In this document: positions 9,040-18,366 of the stretch, piece after piece
Position numbering within the stretch: position 1 is the first letter of the stretch
Layout of the letters: each line of letters starts with the position of its first letter
DNA from: Sedimenticola sp.
GTDB taxonomy: Bacteria > Pseudomonadota > Gammaproteobacteria > Chromatiales > Chromatiaceae
DNA length: 48,434 nt
Assembly: GCA_026989135.1 (NCBI GenBank)
Contig: JALSJZ010000133.1
Coordinates: forward strand, 1 to 48,434
Reading direction: 5' to 3'
Made by a program: the position numbers and the translations under genes
The notes under the pieces: model-generated
Databases searched by the model: none
What the model was told of the DNA's origin: nothing
Seen by the model: only the letters and a program-made list of their open reading frames with translations

Positions 9040-9567
9040 TTATCCGCTTTCCACGCACTTGCCAACTGTTTCAGAGATCCCAATCTCTCGCAGGTCAAGT
9101 AATTTATTAACATCTAGCAGAATGAGCATTCTATCCTCGATGGTTATCATCCCTGTGATATATTGCTGGTTTATTGCCCCTCCAAGATTGGGCGCTTTTC
9201 GCACATTGCCCGGCGATACATCAAGCACATCAGAGACGCCATCCACCACTACACCAACCACTCGTTGCTGCTCGCCATGCTCTACTGACAACACAATGAT
9301 GACCGTGGTAGGCGTGTATTCACAGCTCGCCAGCTGAAAGCGCACACGAAGATCCACAATGGGTACAATGACACCGCGCAGATCCAGCACGCCTTTTATA
9401 TAGTCGGGCATGTCCGGCAGCGGGCGCACCTCTTCCCAGCCTTTAATCTCTCGCACTTTTAGGATGTCAACACCGTAGATATCCCCCGCAAGCTCAAAAC
9501 TCAGATATTGCCTCACAAGCTCTTCAAGGTTTGAAGCATCACCATCAACAGCCATTGCATCACTCAT
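9040..9567 (-). CDS. cheW: Chemotaxis coupling protein CheW (distal copy)
   Basis: CheW links receptors to CheA. This 175-residue protein has the full CheW fold. Key motifs are YGVDILKVREI, the receptor-contacting PDYIKGVLDLRGVIVPIVDLR, and a C-terminal MLILLDVNKLL strand. About 18 extra residues precede the domain. It is paralogous to the CheW at 12265-12792; the two flank the large receptor gene. Having two CheWs in one operon may allow different receptor-kinase stoichiometry. Confidence 0.96.
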   Translation of the reverse strand: MSDAMAVDGDASNLEELVRQYLSFELAGDIYGVDILKVREIKGWEEVRPLPDMPDYIKGVLDLRGVIVPIVDLRVRFQLASCEYTPTTVIIVLSVEHGEQQRVVGVVVDGVSDVLDVSPGNVRKAPNLGGAINQQYITGMITIEDRMLILLDVNKLLDLREIGISETVGKCVESG

Positions 9568-9619
9568 ACCCTGTCTCCTTCACTCGCCAGAATTGATCGT
9601 GACTTGTGAAAACAACCAC

Positions 9620-12238
9620 TTAAAATTCAGCCCATTCGCCGTCATCGCCATCATTACTGTTCACCGACGTTACTGTTGATGCGGATTGCGAAGCTGGCTT
9701 ATGTGCCGGAGCTGGCCTGGCAACGGCTCTGGGGGCAGCTGCTTGTGGTCTGGCCGTTGGAGCAGCAACCCCACCTGGCACGCTAAAGAAGTTCATCATC
9801 TCATTCATCTCCCGCGCTTTATCCGTCATGGAAGCCGATGCTGCTGATGTCTCTTCTGCTAATGCCGCATTTTGCTGGGTCAGTTCATCCATGCTGGTCA
9901 CCGCTTGGTTGATCTGGTCAATGCCTGCTGACTGCTCCTGACTTGCTGCCGTGATCTCTGAGATAATATCTCCTACCTTTTTAACGGCCCCCACAATCTC
10001 ATCCAGCGTTTCACCCGAGCTGTTGACCAGCTCGGCACCAATCCTTACCTTCTCTCCGCTGTCCTGGATGAGCTCTTTGATCTCTTTTGCTGCGGTTGCA
10101 CTTCGACCGGCAAGATTTCTGACCTCGGTTGCAACCACTGCAAATCCACGACCCTGCTCACCTGCCCTTGCCGCCTCAACCGATGCATTCAATGCAAGCA
10201 GATTGGTCTGGAAGGCGATCTCATCAATAACCCCGATAATTTCGGCAATCTTGTTACTGGCCACATTTATATCTTCCATGGCACCTACTGCCTTGCCAAC
10301 CACTTCGCCACCATGTTCGGCTGTCTGCCTGGCGGTTATGGCCACTTGATTGGCCTGATGTGCATTATCGGCATTGTTCCTTACGGTGCTTGTTAATTGC
10401 TCCATGCTTGATGCGGTCTCTTCCAAGGCGCTGGCCTGCTGTTCTGTTCGCCCAGAGAGGCTGTTGTTACCGGCTGAAATCTCTTCTGATGAGGTATTGA
10501 TCTGATCTGCAGATTCTCGCAGTTGCGAGATAATGTCTGCTAGATTTTCACGTGTTCCATTGACATCATTTTTAACCTCAGCAAACATGCCCTGGTATTC
10601 GCCGGTCATACTCTCTGTTAAATCACCTTTAGCCAATGCAGCCATTACACCGGCAATATCATTAAATACCAGGCTCAGCGTCTCGGTCAGGTCGTTGATG
10701 CCGACGCTCAGTTCACGGAAAAAACCCTGCTTATCATCAATGTTAATCCGGCGACCCAGGTCACCTGCACGTACACTATTGACCATGGCCTGAATATCAC
10801 CCTCTATCACCTCTCTGATCTTATTGATTGTGGCATTGGCATCCTGCTTGAGTTGATTAAATGACCCCTTGTAATCCTTTGTAATCGATTCACTTAAATC
10901 ACCCTGCGCCAAGGCACCAAATACACGCACAGTGTCATCAATCACGCTTTCACTGACCTCCAGCAGGTCATTGACACCCTCGCTTAGTTTTGCATAAAAC
11001 CCCTCTTTTCCTTCCATTGGAACACGCTGGCTTAGATCACCATTTCGTGCTGAATCCACAATCGACTGAATATCATTCTCAATAACCTCTGCAAGCCTGC
11101 TCTGCATTTTTACCATTGCCGCATAGGCGCCCACATGCTCTACATTGCTATCAATATCTAAATTCAGCTCACCATTTGCAATATTGTTGGCAATCTCTGC
11201 AATCTCTCCTGGCTCACCACCCATCTGCGCCCGGATACCACGGCCAATGACTGTACCCAAACCCACTGCCACCAAGAAACCAATCACCGCTAGAATGAGG
11301 CTAAGAATAAGATCACTTGTGGCACTCTTGTCCAGTAATTCAGCCTTTTCAGTCAACCCTTCTGCAAGGTGATCTTCAACCTTTTTCAATAGATTGATTT
11401 TTCCGGTTTGCTTTTTAAACCAGTAAACCGAATCAATACCAAAGCCACCCGTTGCTGCATTCTCAATTGCAATCTGGCGCATCCTCTCTGTTTCATCAAT
11501 AAATTCGCCTGTCATCGTCTGATGATAAAAATCAACCACCTCCTTTGAAGCCAGGGAGAGAAAGACATCAATGTAATTTTTTTGTGTTGTAACCAGTGAC
11601 ATAAACCTGTTGAACATGCCACCAAAATCATCTCTGGCAAACACATCGGAGAGCACAGCCCGCTCAATACCAGCACGCTCTTTGCCTTGCAGATAATTTG
11701 CATAGGCAGCTGTCATGATCGCAAGCTCACCATCTGGGCTAACCGTTGATAACTCCGATACCAGCCCAAGAAAGGATGCATTTATGCCCGTGTAGTAACC
11801 CAATGCATCCTTTACTTGGATGTTTTGTGTATCAACCGCATCCCGCTTTTGCTCAATCTGTTTCAGGCGGCCAAGTGCTTTATCCAGCTCACTTTTAAAA
11901 CTGTTACTCATTGATGAGAGGTCAAAGCCGGCTAAATACTGGTTCAACGCATCCACTTTCTCATCTGTTGAGCGACGCTGCCCTTTTATCTCAGAGCCAA
12001 ACTTGGCACCCTTGCTGCCAAGAAAGCCTGCCGTCATTCCGCGCTCTTTCTGTAGCTCATGTACAAGATTACTGGCGTGAACCCCTAGTGCTGTCATCTC
12101 TTCCAGTTTTATAGCTGTCTGTCGCATTGACAGTGCGGATGTTGCCTGTACCGCAGCAAACCCTAGCATGACAATAACTGGAATCATTACCATCAACAGT
12201 AACTTCTGTGACAACTTCATATTATTTAGAAAGCTCAT
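9620..12238 (-). CDS. Methyl-accepting chemotaxis protein with NIT (nitrate/nitrite sensing) domain and poly-HAMP
   Basis: An 872-residue transmembrane receptor. One membrane segment is at about residues 10-32. A helical periplasmic domain (about 40-305) follows, with NIT-family signatures: [18 protein letters not shown] near 60-77 and [16 protein letters not shown] near 185-200. The second membrane segment is at about 308-330. Several HAMP-like repeats follow to about residue 560; the pattern GDLS/GDLT plus INDL recurs. The signalling hairpin tip is [31 protein letters not shown]. The last residues, EWAEF, fit the WxxF pentapeptide that tethers CheR/CheB. NIT (PF08376) is reported to sense nitrate or nitrite in some proteins; the ligand here is inferred. 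Confidence 0.93.
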   Translation of the reverse strand: MSFLNNMKLSQKLLLMVMIPVIVMLGFAAVQATSALSMRQTAIKLEEMTALGVHASNLVHELQKERGMTAGFLGSKGAKFGSEIKGQRRSTDEKVDALNQYLAGFDLSSMSNSFKSELDKALGRLKQIEQKRDAVDTQNIQVKDALGYYTGINASFLGLVSELSTVSPDGELAIMTAAYANYLQGKERAGIERAVLSDVFARDDFGGMFNRFMSLVTTQKNYIDVFLSLASKEVVDFYHQTMTGEFIDETERMRQIAIENAATGGFGIDSVYWFKKQTGKINLLKKVEDHLAEGLTEKAELLDKSATSDLILSLILAVIGFLVAVGLGTVIGRGIRAQMGGEPGEIAEIANNIANGELNLDIDSNVEHVGAYAAMVKMQSRLAEVIENDIQSIVDSARNGDLSQRVPMEGKEGFYAKLSEGVNDLLEVSESVIDDTVRVFGALAQGDLSESITKDYKGSFNQLKQDANATINKIREVIEGDIQAMVNSVRAGDLGRRINIDDKQGFFRELSVGINDLTETLSLVFNDIAGVMAALAKGDLTESMTGEYQGMFAEVKNDVNGTRENLADIISQLRESADQINTSSEEISAGNNSLSGRTEQQASALEETASSMEQLTSTVRNNADNAHQANQVAITARQTAEHGGEVVGKAVGAMEDINVASNKIAEIIGVIDEIAFQTNLLALNASVEAARAGEQGRGFAVVATEVRNLAGRSATAAKEIKELIQDSGEKVRIGAELVNSSGETLDEIVGAVKKVGDIISEITAASQEQSAGIDQINQAVTSMDELTQQNAALAEETSAASASMTDKAREMNEMMNFFSVPGGVAAPTARPQAAAPRAVARPAPAHKPASQSASTVTSVNSNDGDDGEWAEF

Positions 12239-12264
12239 AGCCTTTTCCTCAAAAAAACATCAAT

Positions 12265-12792
12265 CTAATTTGCTGCTGCCTGTTCCTGTTCACTCTGCTG
12301 ATCCTGACCAAGCAATTTATCCACATCCAGAAGCATCACCATCTTATCTCCTGCAGAGATAAGACTAGCAATAAATTCAGTAGCCACACGGCCACCAAAA
12401 TCCGGGGCATTGACAAGACCACTGCTGTTGGCATTTAAAACATCTGAAACGGCATCCACAATAATGCCCATTATGCGCATGCCGGTATCACCATTAACAC
12501 GCAGCACTATTACCACTGTGTCTTTGGTATACTCCTGGCTCGATAAATCAAAACGCTCACGCAGATCAAATATGGGAACGATTGCACCACGCAGGTTTAA
12601 TACGCCTTTTACATAGGATGGTGTATTTGGAACCCGAGTCACCACATCCCAGCCCCGTATCTCCTGTACCCGCAGAATGTCGACACCATAATCCTCATCT
12701 GCAAGCTCAAAAGTAAGGTACTGAGCATTTTGCTCATCAGAGAACCCTTCGCTCTGTAGATTATTCAGTTCTGCTGCTTGTAATTCAGCCAT
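12265..12792 (-). CDS. cheW: Chemotaxis coupling protein CheW (proximal copy)
   Basis: A 175-residue CheW. Motifs are YGVDILRVQEIRGW, the receptor/CheA interface TPSYVKGVLNLRGAIVPIFDLRERF, and KMVMLLDVDKLL near the end. A 22-residue N-terminal extension and a Gln/Glu-rich C-terminal tail lie outside the domain. It sits 29 bases after cheA and 26 bases before the NIT receptor, so it is probably produced together with them. It is clearly paralogous to the distal CheW. Confidence 0.96.
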   Translation of the reverse strand: MAELQAAELNNLQSEGFSDEQNAQYLTFELADEDYGVDILRVQEIRGWDVVTRVPNTPSYVKGVLNLRGAIVPIFDLRERFDLSSQEYTKDTVVIVLRVNGDTGMRIMGIIVDAVSDVLNANSSGLVNAPDFGGRVATEFIASLISAGDKMVMLLDVDKLLGQDQQSEQEQAAAN

Positions 12793-12821
12793 GACTCATA
12801 CCTTATTAATAAAGCAACGAT

Positions 12822-14912
12822 TTATGCACTTTTCCTGACATCCTTACTAAATGCAGAGGATGCATTACCTGCCATGCGAATAAGCCCTGGAATGTCAAGA
12901 ATCAGTGCCACAGAGCCATCACCTAGAATTGTCGCACCTGACAACCCGCTAATCTTTCTGTAATTTGCTTCGAGTGATTTAATGACAACTTGCTGTTGCC
13001 CAAGCAGGTCATCTACAAAAAGGCCACACCGTCGCCCTTCACCCTCCACGACAACCAGCAGCCCTTCATTTAACTCTTTTGCTTTGGCATCATTAACGCC
13101 CAGGATCTCATGCAGCCGCACAATGGGCAGATACTCTTCTCTCAGTTTAAAGGTCTCGCCTTTGCCCGCCAGCATATTGACCATGTTTTCCTTGACCTGA
13201 ATGGATTCAATAATTGAAACCAGGGGCACAATATAGGTCTCACTTCCAATAGATACTGTCTGTCCATCCAGTATTGCCAGCGTTAATGGCAAACGAATAA
13301 TAAATGATGATCCAACTCCCATTTCAGAATGTATCTCAATGCTGCCACCCAGCTCATTGATGTTTCTTCGCACCACATCCATGCCAACGCCGCGCCCGGA
13401 GACATCACTTACTGTCTCTGCTGTTGAGAAGCCTGCGGCAAAAATCAGCTCATAAATCTGTTGATCACTCAATATTGCATCGGAGGGCACCAGGCCTCGC
13501 TCAATTGCCTTCTCCAGCAAGAGATCTCTATTAAGGCCTTTACCATCATCCTTGATTTCAATAATGATGTTGCCGCCACGATGATAGGCATTAAGCTCTA
13601 CTGTTCCCTGCTCTGGTTTTCCTGCTGCGACCCGCTCTTCGGGCATTTCAATGCCATGATCCAGGCTGTTGCGCACCAGATGAACCAATGGGTCACCTAT
13701 TTTCTCAATGACTGTTTTGTCAACCTCTGTTGTTTCACCCGTCATTTTCAACTCAATCTGTTTGCCCATTTTTGTGCTTAAGTCATGCACCAATCGGGGG
13801 AAACGACTGAAGGTAAAGCTGATTGGAAGCATCCTGATCTGCATGACGCTCTCCTGCATCTCACGCGTATGCCGTTCAAGCTGGGCCAAACCTTCACGCA
13901 GACGCTCTATCTGGCTGATGTCAAACTCTTCACCCATCATGCTCAACATGGACTGGGTGATAACCAGCTCACCAACCATGTTGATCAATACATCAATCTT
14001 GGTGATGTCTACCCGTATCGAGCTTGTCCCACCACCAGTTGCAGGTTTTTTAACACTGCCTCTTCGGTCTGATGTTCGGCGATCACCACCTTCGCGTCGC
14101 TCATCGGGGGCTGGTGCCGCTTTGATCTCTGTTTTTGGCGCTGGCTCGCTGGCTGTTTCAGGTGCAGCAGCCGGGGCTTTTTGTGCTGGGCAGATCGGGG
14201 CAATCGAGAGATCACAGTCATCTTCAACCCAATCAAAAATATCATCAATTTGCTCTTTGCTGATATCACCTTTCAGATGCAAATCCCAACTGAGGTATGA
14301 ATCTTCTGGTTCGTACTCTGATAGCGGGAGAAGTGATTCCAGATCCACTTCTACGCTCAGTTCACCCAGACTTCCCAGCTCACGAATAAGACGCAATGGA
14401 TCATTGCCTGTACGCATCATGTGGGAGTGGGGACGAAAGACGATATGCCAGCCTGTTTGCTCGCTGCTGGCGCATGCCTCTTCTGTGCTATCAGGCTCAG
14501 CGACTTCCACTGCTGCTGCGCCGCCTGCCAAAATCCGATCAAGCTCGGCTTTCTGTGCCTTGACTCTTTCAGGATCAACCTCGGCATCTTCACTGGTTGC
14601 TGTCAGCATTTCACGCAACACATCAACCGATGCAAGCAGGACATTGACCGCCTCAGCAGTTACCTGACGCCTGCCATCTCTCATTTCATCCAGCAGTGTC
14701 TCCATCACATGGGTGAAATCAGCTATGTTTGTGAACCCAAAGGTGCCGCTCCCTCCCTTTATGGAGTGAGCCGCCCGGAATATTGAGTTGATCTGCTCAG
14801 GGTCAGCACTGCCTGGATCCATCTCCAGCAGCCCTGATTCCATGATGTCCAGCCCTTCAAAACTCTCATCAAAAAAAACCTGATGAAATTGCGCCATATC
14901 TATGGTCATCAT
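12822..14912 (-). CDS. cheA: Chemotaxis histidine kinase CheA
   Basis: The 696-residue kinase phosphorylates CheY and CheB. Residues 1-110 form the HPt domain with phospho-acceptor His49 (FRAAHSIKGGSGTFGF). A middle region (about 155-245) resembles a CheY-binding domain. A charged, proline/alanine-rich linker follows. Next come the dimerisation helices, then an HATPase domain with N box LVRNSLDHGIE, G1 DDGKGL and G2 GRGVGMDVV. The C-terminal CheW-like domain includes LTLAILDGQ and ends near SVALILDIPGLI. Two adjacent ATGs exist at 14912 and 14909. The second has better spacing from the GGGGAG ribosome-binding sequence. Confidence 0.97.
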   Translation of the reverse strand: MMTIDMAQFHQVFFDESFEGLDIMESGLLEMDPGSADPEQINSIFRAAHSIKGGSGTFGFTNIADFTHVMETLLDEMRDGRRQVTAEAVNVLLASVDVLREMLTATSEDAEVDPERVKAQKAELDRILAGGAAAVEVAEPDSTEEACASSEQTGWHIVFRPHSHMMRTGNDPLRLIRELGSLGELSVEVDLESLLPLSEYEPEDSYLSWDLHLKGDISKEQIDDIFDWVEDDCDLSIAPICPAQKAPAAAPETASEPAPKTEIKAAPAPDERREGGDRRTSDRRGSVKKPATGGGTSSIRVDITKIDVLINMVGELVITQSMLSMMGEEFDISQIERLREGLAQLERHTREMQESVMQIRMLPISFTFSRFPRLVHDLSTKMGKQIELKMTGETTEVDKTVIEKIGDPLVHLVRNSLDHGIEMPEERVAAGKPEQGTVELNAYHRGGNIIIEIKDDGKGLNRDLLLEKAIERGLVPSDAILSDQQIYELIFAAGFSTAETVSDVSGRGVGMDVVRRNINELGGSIEIHSEMGVGSSFIIRLPLTLAILDGQTVSIGSETYIVPLVSIIESIQVKENMVNMLAGKGETFKLREEYLPIVRLHEILGVNDAKAKELNEGLLVVVEGEGRRCGLFVDDLLGQQQVVIKSLEANYRKISGLSGATILGDGSVALILDIPGLIRMAGNASSAFSKDVRKSA

Positions 14913-14952
14913 TCCTCTCCCCGGTCAGATCGTGGATTCAGCCATTCACTCT

Positions 14953-15315
14953 TTAACCGAGCACTTTTTTTACTGTATTCAATAGCTGATCTGGATTGAA
15001 AGGTTTAACAATCCAGCCTGTTGCCCCGGCAGCTCTTCCCTGCTGTTTCTTTTCAGGGCTTGATTCTGTGGTTAACATCAGCAGTGGTGTAAATTTGTAG
15101 CTGGGTAGTTTACGCAGCTCCCCTATCAGGGTAATCCCATCCATTCTGGGCATATTTACGTCCGTTATCACCAAATCCACTCCACGCGTTTTTGCAATAT
15201 CCAGCGCATACTGCCCATCAGTCGCCTCCACCACATCATAACCAGCGCCCTTCAAAGTAAATGCCACCATCTGGAGCATGGAAGCAGAGTCATCTACGGC
15301 TAATATGCTTGCCAT
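14953..15315 (-). CDS. cheY: Chemotaxis response regulator CheY
   Basis: A single receiver domain of 120 residues, the diffusible signal from CheA to the flagellar motor. The acidic pair DD is at residues 8-9, phospho-acceptor Asp52 lies in LVITDVNMPRMDG, the switch Thr is in MLTTES, and the conserved lysine is in the VKPF motif. It is the first gene of the operon; CAGGAG lies eight bases before the ATG. No cheZ phosphatase follows, so dephosphorylation must depend on another gene or on a second CheY acting as a phosphate sink. Confidence 0.96.
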   Translation of the reverse strand: MASILAVDDSASMLQMVAFTLKGAGYDVVEATDGQYALDIAKTRGVDLVITDVNMPRMDGITLIGELRKLPSYKFTPLLMLTTESSPEKKQQGRAAGATGWIVKPFNPDQLLNTVKKVLG

Positions 15316-15749
15316 TCTGTTTTCTCCTGAAAATTAGTAGATTTTCTCTAAAATTGGGTAACACTTAATTACCCACCCTTAGTGCATAAAGCTCTCTGCA
15401 GAGTAAGCAGGCAAATTTAATTAGGTTATAAATCTCTGCCTTACCTACTGAAATATAGAATAAGCTCAATACCCTTGTAGATGTTTTAACGGCGAAGGAA
15501 CGGCAATCTTTAGGAATTAAACTCGATAGGGAAATCAATAATCGTCAGCACCGCACGCACCGCCATGGTGCGCGGCTAACCAGCTGATAATAAATAAGTT
15601 TATAGATCTCAAGGGTTGGCTCAGCAATATCCTGGATTATGCCCATTTGTCGGCATATACCCACAATTGAACAGGGGGCTTTCAAGCGCACAAATACAGC
15701 GTAAATTCTGCCATCTGTAGATAAACCGGGGCGCTCGGCTTCACCAGAA
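15316..15749. other. Gene-free region upstream of the chemotaxis operon
   Basis: About 430 bases without a convincing gene. It must contain the che promoter, but I could not find a clear sigma-28 or sigma-54 consensus. Visible structure includes a small hairpin, GGGTAA/TTACCC, in the cheY leader (about 15356-15375), and a 6-bp hairpin CGCACC/GGTGCG at 15556-15572 without a T tract. Confidence 0.5.
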
Positions 15750-15974
15750 TCAGTCCAGTTTTTTCAAATGGATCAGTTTATTATTCCGACCCAGCTCAAG
15801 CTCGAATCGGCCCACAATGCCTTGTTGGCTCACGAAAGGACGCAAACTGCTGGCGGGCAGCTGCACACGCCGGCCATCATCTGCCTGCACCACAACAACT
15901 GAGGCCACCCCTTGATAATGCTGAAGAAATGCCTCAGGGGATATATTCAATGAAAACCGTATATGTTGCACCAT
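15750..15974 (-). CDS. DUF2835-family small protein
   Basis: A 74-residue soluble protein. It matches the DUF2835 pattern as I remember it: FSLNISPEAFLQHYQG at the start, then DDGRRVQLPASSLRPFV, and a C-terminal region with NNKLIHLKKL. The family is small, gammaproteobacterial and uncharacterised. The gene starts 19 bases after the flavoprotein gene and appears to be the third member of the glycerophosphodiester operon. That linkage does not establish a function. Confidence 0.8.
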   Translation of the reverse strand: MVQHIRFSLNISPEAFLQHYQGVASVVVVQADDGRRVQLPASSLRPFVSQQGIVGRFELELGRNNKLIHLKKLD

Positions 15975-15993
15975 TTGATCAACCCAGTACCCG

Positions 15994-17148
15994 CTATGGC
16001 AGGCGTAAGCATTTCACATCAGCCTGCTGCTCTCGCTTTGGTAGCAGATGCTTTACAAGTTTTATCACCCGCTCACCTGTTGCCCGATAGGCCGTCAGCT
16101 TTCCGCCGTAGACTGTAAATACCTGGGGATTTATGGCATCAGTGTGAATCATAATCTCCCTTGATCGGCTAAAGGCATCACCACCTGTTGGCAGGACACG
16201 CAATCCGGCAAAGGCTCGCTTAACATCCGAGCGGCAGATGAGGTTTTGAAAATAGTGATTGTAGACTTCAATCAAATATTCGATATCTGATTCTGGTGGA
16301 TCAACCTGATCCGGTGAGCCATGAAATGCTGTCTCTGTTGTGCCAATCATGATGCCGTCAGGCCGGGAAAGAACAAAGACCGCCCTTCGATCCTGTGGGG
16401 ACTCCATATAATACATGCCCTGCTCAAGGGAACCAGGAACAACAATATGTGTGCCCAGCACCAGATCCATATCGGCTGGCGGTGGCTTGGGGGTGATTCT
16501 TTGCAGCACCAGATTAGCCCATGGCCCGGCTGCATTAATAATGATTTTTGCTAAAATCTGCTTTTGCTCATCGCCCTGTTGATACACTGCCTTGCATAAC
16601 CCTGCACTACATTGTGCAGAGATCAGCTCAGCACTGGATATAAATTCAGCCCCAAGCTGCTGCGCAGAGCGCATGACTGATTCCGTAAGATGCTGGTCAT
16701 CTGTCTGCCCATCATGGTATTGATATACCGCAAGCAGATCCTCTGTTTTGAGACCATCCAATCCATCCCACTTTTCTTTTGGGATTTTGTTGAATCCTTT
16801 TCCACTGAGCAACGCGTATAACGCAAGACCAATCCAAATCATCCATGGCTTACGAATGCTGCTTTTATATACAGGTATATAAAAGGATTCAAGCGTTACC
16901 AGATGGGGGGCATTGCGTAACAGCAGGCTGCGCTCAGAGAGACATTCATGCACCAATTTGATCTGCGCAGTCTCCAGGTAGCGCAAGCCACCATGGATCA
17001 GCTTGCTGGATTTACATGAGGTGCCCAAACCTGGCCGGTCATACTTTTCCAGCACGGCAACCGAGTATCCGGCAGCTGCTGCTGCTTGTGCACAGCCTGC
17101 CCCCTGTATGCCACCACCAATAACAAGAATGTCGTAATCTGCACTCAT
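15994..17148 (-). CDS. FAD-dependent glycerol-3-phosphate dehydrogenase-like oxidoreductase, short form
   Basis: The N-terminal dinucleotide fold has GGGIQGAGCAQAAAAAGY close to residue 10, followed by the GlpD/GlpA-type motif LGTSCKSSKLIHGGLRYLE. The C-terminal part contains RDVKRAFAGLRVLP-like and VYGGKLTAYR motifs. GlpD enzymes are about 500 residues. This one is 384 and stops right after the FAD domain, so the C-terminal DAO_C domain is missing. I chose the ATG at 17148, which overlaps the stop of the upstream phosphodiesterase (ATGA), over a longer reading from 17232. The likely substrate is glycerol-3-phosphate or a related 2-hydroxy compound. Confidence 0.85.
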   Translation of the reverse strand: MSADYDILVIGGGIQGAGCAQAAAAAGYSVAVLEKYDRPGLGTSCKSSKLIHGGLRYLETAQIKLVHECLSERSLLLRNAPHLVTLESFYIPVYKSSIRKPWMIWIGLALYALLSGKGFNKIPKEKWDGLDGLKTEDLLAVYQYHDGQTDDQHLTESVMRSAQQLGAEFISSAELISAQCSAGLCKAVYQQGDEQKQILAKIIINAAGPWANLVLQRITPKPPPADMDLVLGTHIVVPGSLEQGMYYMESPQDRRAVFVLSRPDGIMIGTTETAFHGSPDQVDPPESDIEYLIEVYNHYFQNLICRSDVKRAFAGLRVLPTGGDAFSRSREIMIHTDAINPQVFTVYGGKLTAYRATGERVIKLVKHLLPKREQQADVKCLRLP

Positions 17149-17885
17149 GGTTTTAGAGCAAACAGCGGATGCTTCAGCATGCTGCAAATATCCCGCGTCT
17201 CGATTAGTGCAACATGGCCAGCATATTCGCAACAGCGTTCTGGATCTGTAATATCATACAGCATCCACTCCCAGTCACCTTCCCATGGCTTCTCACCTTT
17301 AACCAGTTTTGTATGGTTTACAATCAAATAGTCGGGGTTTAGCTGCTGCGCAAAACCACGGTGTTGCAGATCATATTTTTTCAGCACATAGCCGGTTTTA
17401 AGCGCGCTGTGATCTCTTACATATTTAATCGCCTCTTTGTGGAAAGAGATCACCACCGCCTGCTGCTCTATTGGTTTTATCTCCTGCAATAGCTGTTTAC
17501 AGATCGTATCAATACCAAACCGATCAACACTCTCATCCTTTATCTCTATAAAGGCCGTTGCATCGGGGTAGCACAGCAGCAAACCAACCATATCTTTTAG
17601 CGTTGGAATCGGCTCACTAAAAGTATCGCTTGGGAAACGATCTGGCTCACTCACACGGATTGCTTTGAGTTCCTCAAACCGCATCTCAAAGAGATTGCCT
17701 GCAACGCCTGTTACACGCTGCAATTCAATATCATGGAACAGAACCAACACACCATCAGCGCTGCTCTGCACATCAAATTCAATATTCTGTGCACCACATT
17801 TTAGTGCCGCCTCAAGACCCAGCAGACTGTTTTCCGGATAGCTCGCCATCTGCCCTCTATGGGCAACCAGTGCAGGCATGTTCAT
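17145..17885 (-). CDS. ugpQ: Glycerophosphodiester phosphodiesterase (GDPD family)
   Basis: The enzyme hydrolyses glycerophosphodiesters, such as deacylated phospholipids, to glycerol-3-phosphate and an alcohol. The GDPD active-site pattern is present: VAHRG near the N-terminus, PENSLLGLEAAL, then IEFDVQSSADGVLVLFHD with the metal-binding Glu/Asp and catalytic His. I use the ATG at 17885. Reading can extend upstream to a GTG at 17948, but the extra residues are not typical. No signal peptide is seen, so it is cytoplasmic. Its stop codon overlaps the start of the flavoprotein, which would oxidise the glycerol-3-phosphate released. Confidence 0.9.
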   Translation of the reverse strand: MNMPALVAHRGQMASYPENSLLGLEAALKCGAQNIEFDVQSSADGVLVLFHDIELQRVTGVAGNLFEMRFEELKAIRVSEPDRFPSDTFSEPIPTLKDMVGLLLCYPDATAFIEIKDESVDRFGIDTICKQLLQEIKPIEQQAVVISFHKEAIKYVRDHSALKTGYVLKKYDLQHRGFAQQLNPDYLIVNHTKLVKGEKPWEGDWEWMLYDITDPERCCEYAGHVALIETRDICSMLKHPLFALKP

Positions 17886-18082
17886 AATGGGGCACCCATC
17901 GCAAAGCACTTTAGATTTCAATATCTCAATATATTTTTTACAATGCACTATCTTTTATTGAGCGTGATACCGCTGGGGTTGGTGCCCAAACACTGCTTTT
18001 ACCCCAGACAGAAACCGTAGATCACTGTATTGCCAACACTTGGGGTCTACAGCACACCAACCCATCATTTTGGCTGCGACAA

Positions 18083-18098
18083 TTTGACGCAGGTCAAA
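18083..18098 (+). promoter_or_regulatory. FNR/DNR-type operator upstream of nosZ
   Basis: A perfect 16-base palindrome, TTTGAC-GCAG-GTCAAA, matches the TTGAY-N4-RTCAA pattern bound by FNR, ANR and DNR/NNR regulators. It lies about 270 bases before the nosZ start. A weak -10-like hexamer TATTAG (18117-18122) is 29 bases from the palindrome centre, near the spacing expected for class II activation. This suggests nos is induced by low oxygen and/or nitric oxide. Bases 17886-18366 otherwise hold no convincing gene. Confidence 0.75.
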
Positions 18099-18366
18099 CG
18101 ATGTAATAGGGTGCCGTATTAGCATGCAAATATATCCATGCGGGCTGGCCAAACGGCTGCTGCAGACTTGGATTCTGGCGCATTACCCAGAGAGAGAACA
18201 AGGGTACTCCAGGCTCTGGTGCAGCTGCCGACACATTCTGAGCAATATGCACAGCATAGCCATACTGCCGATTTAGCCACTGTTATTAACGATTTACCGA
18301 TTATCTTACATCCAGCAAACCACACTGCCTGGCACCCCCTTTGACTATTAATAAACCGAGGTTACC

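Noticed and set aside
17148-17232. Longer N-terminus for the glycerol-3-phosphate dehydrogenase-like protein
   Set aside because: The extra 28 residues lie inside the upstream phosphodiesterase gene, look unlike any leader, and precede the normal start of the FAD fold.
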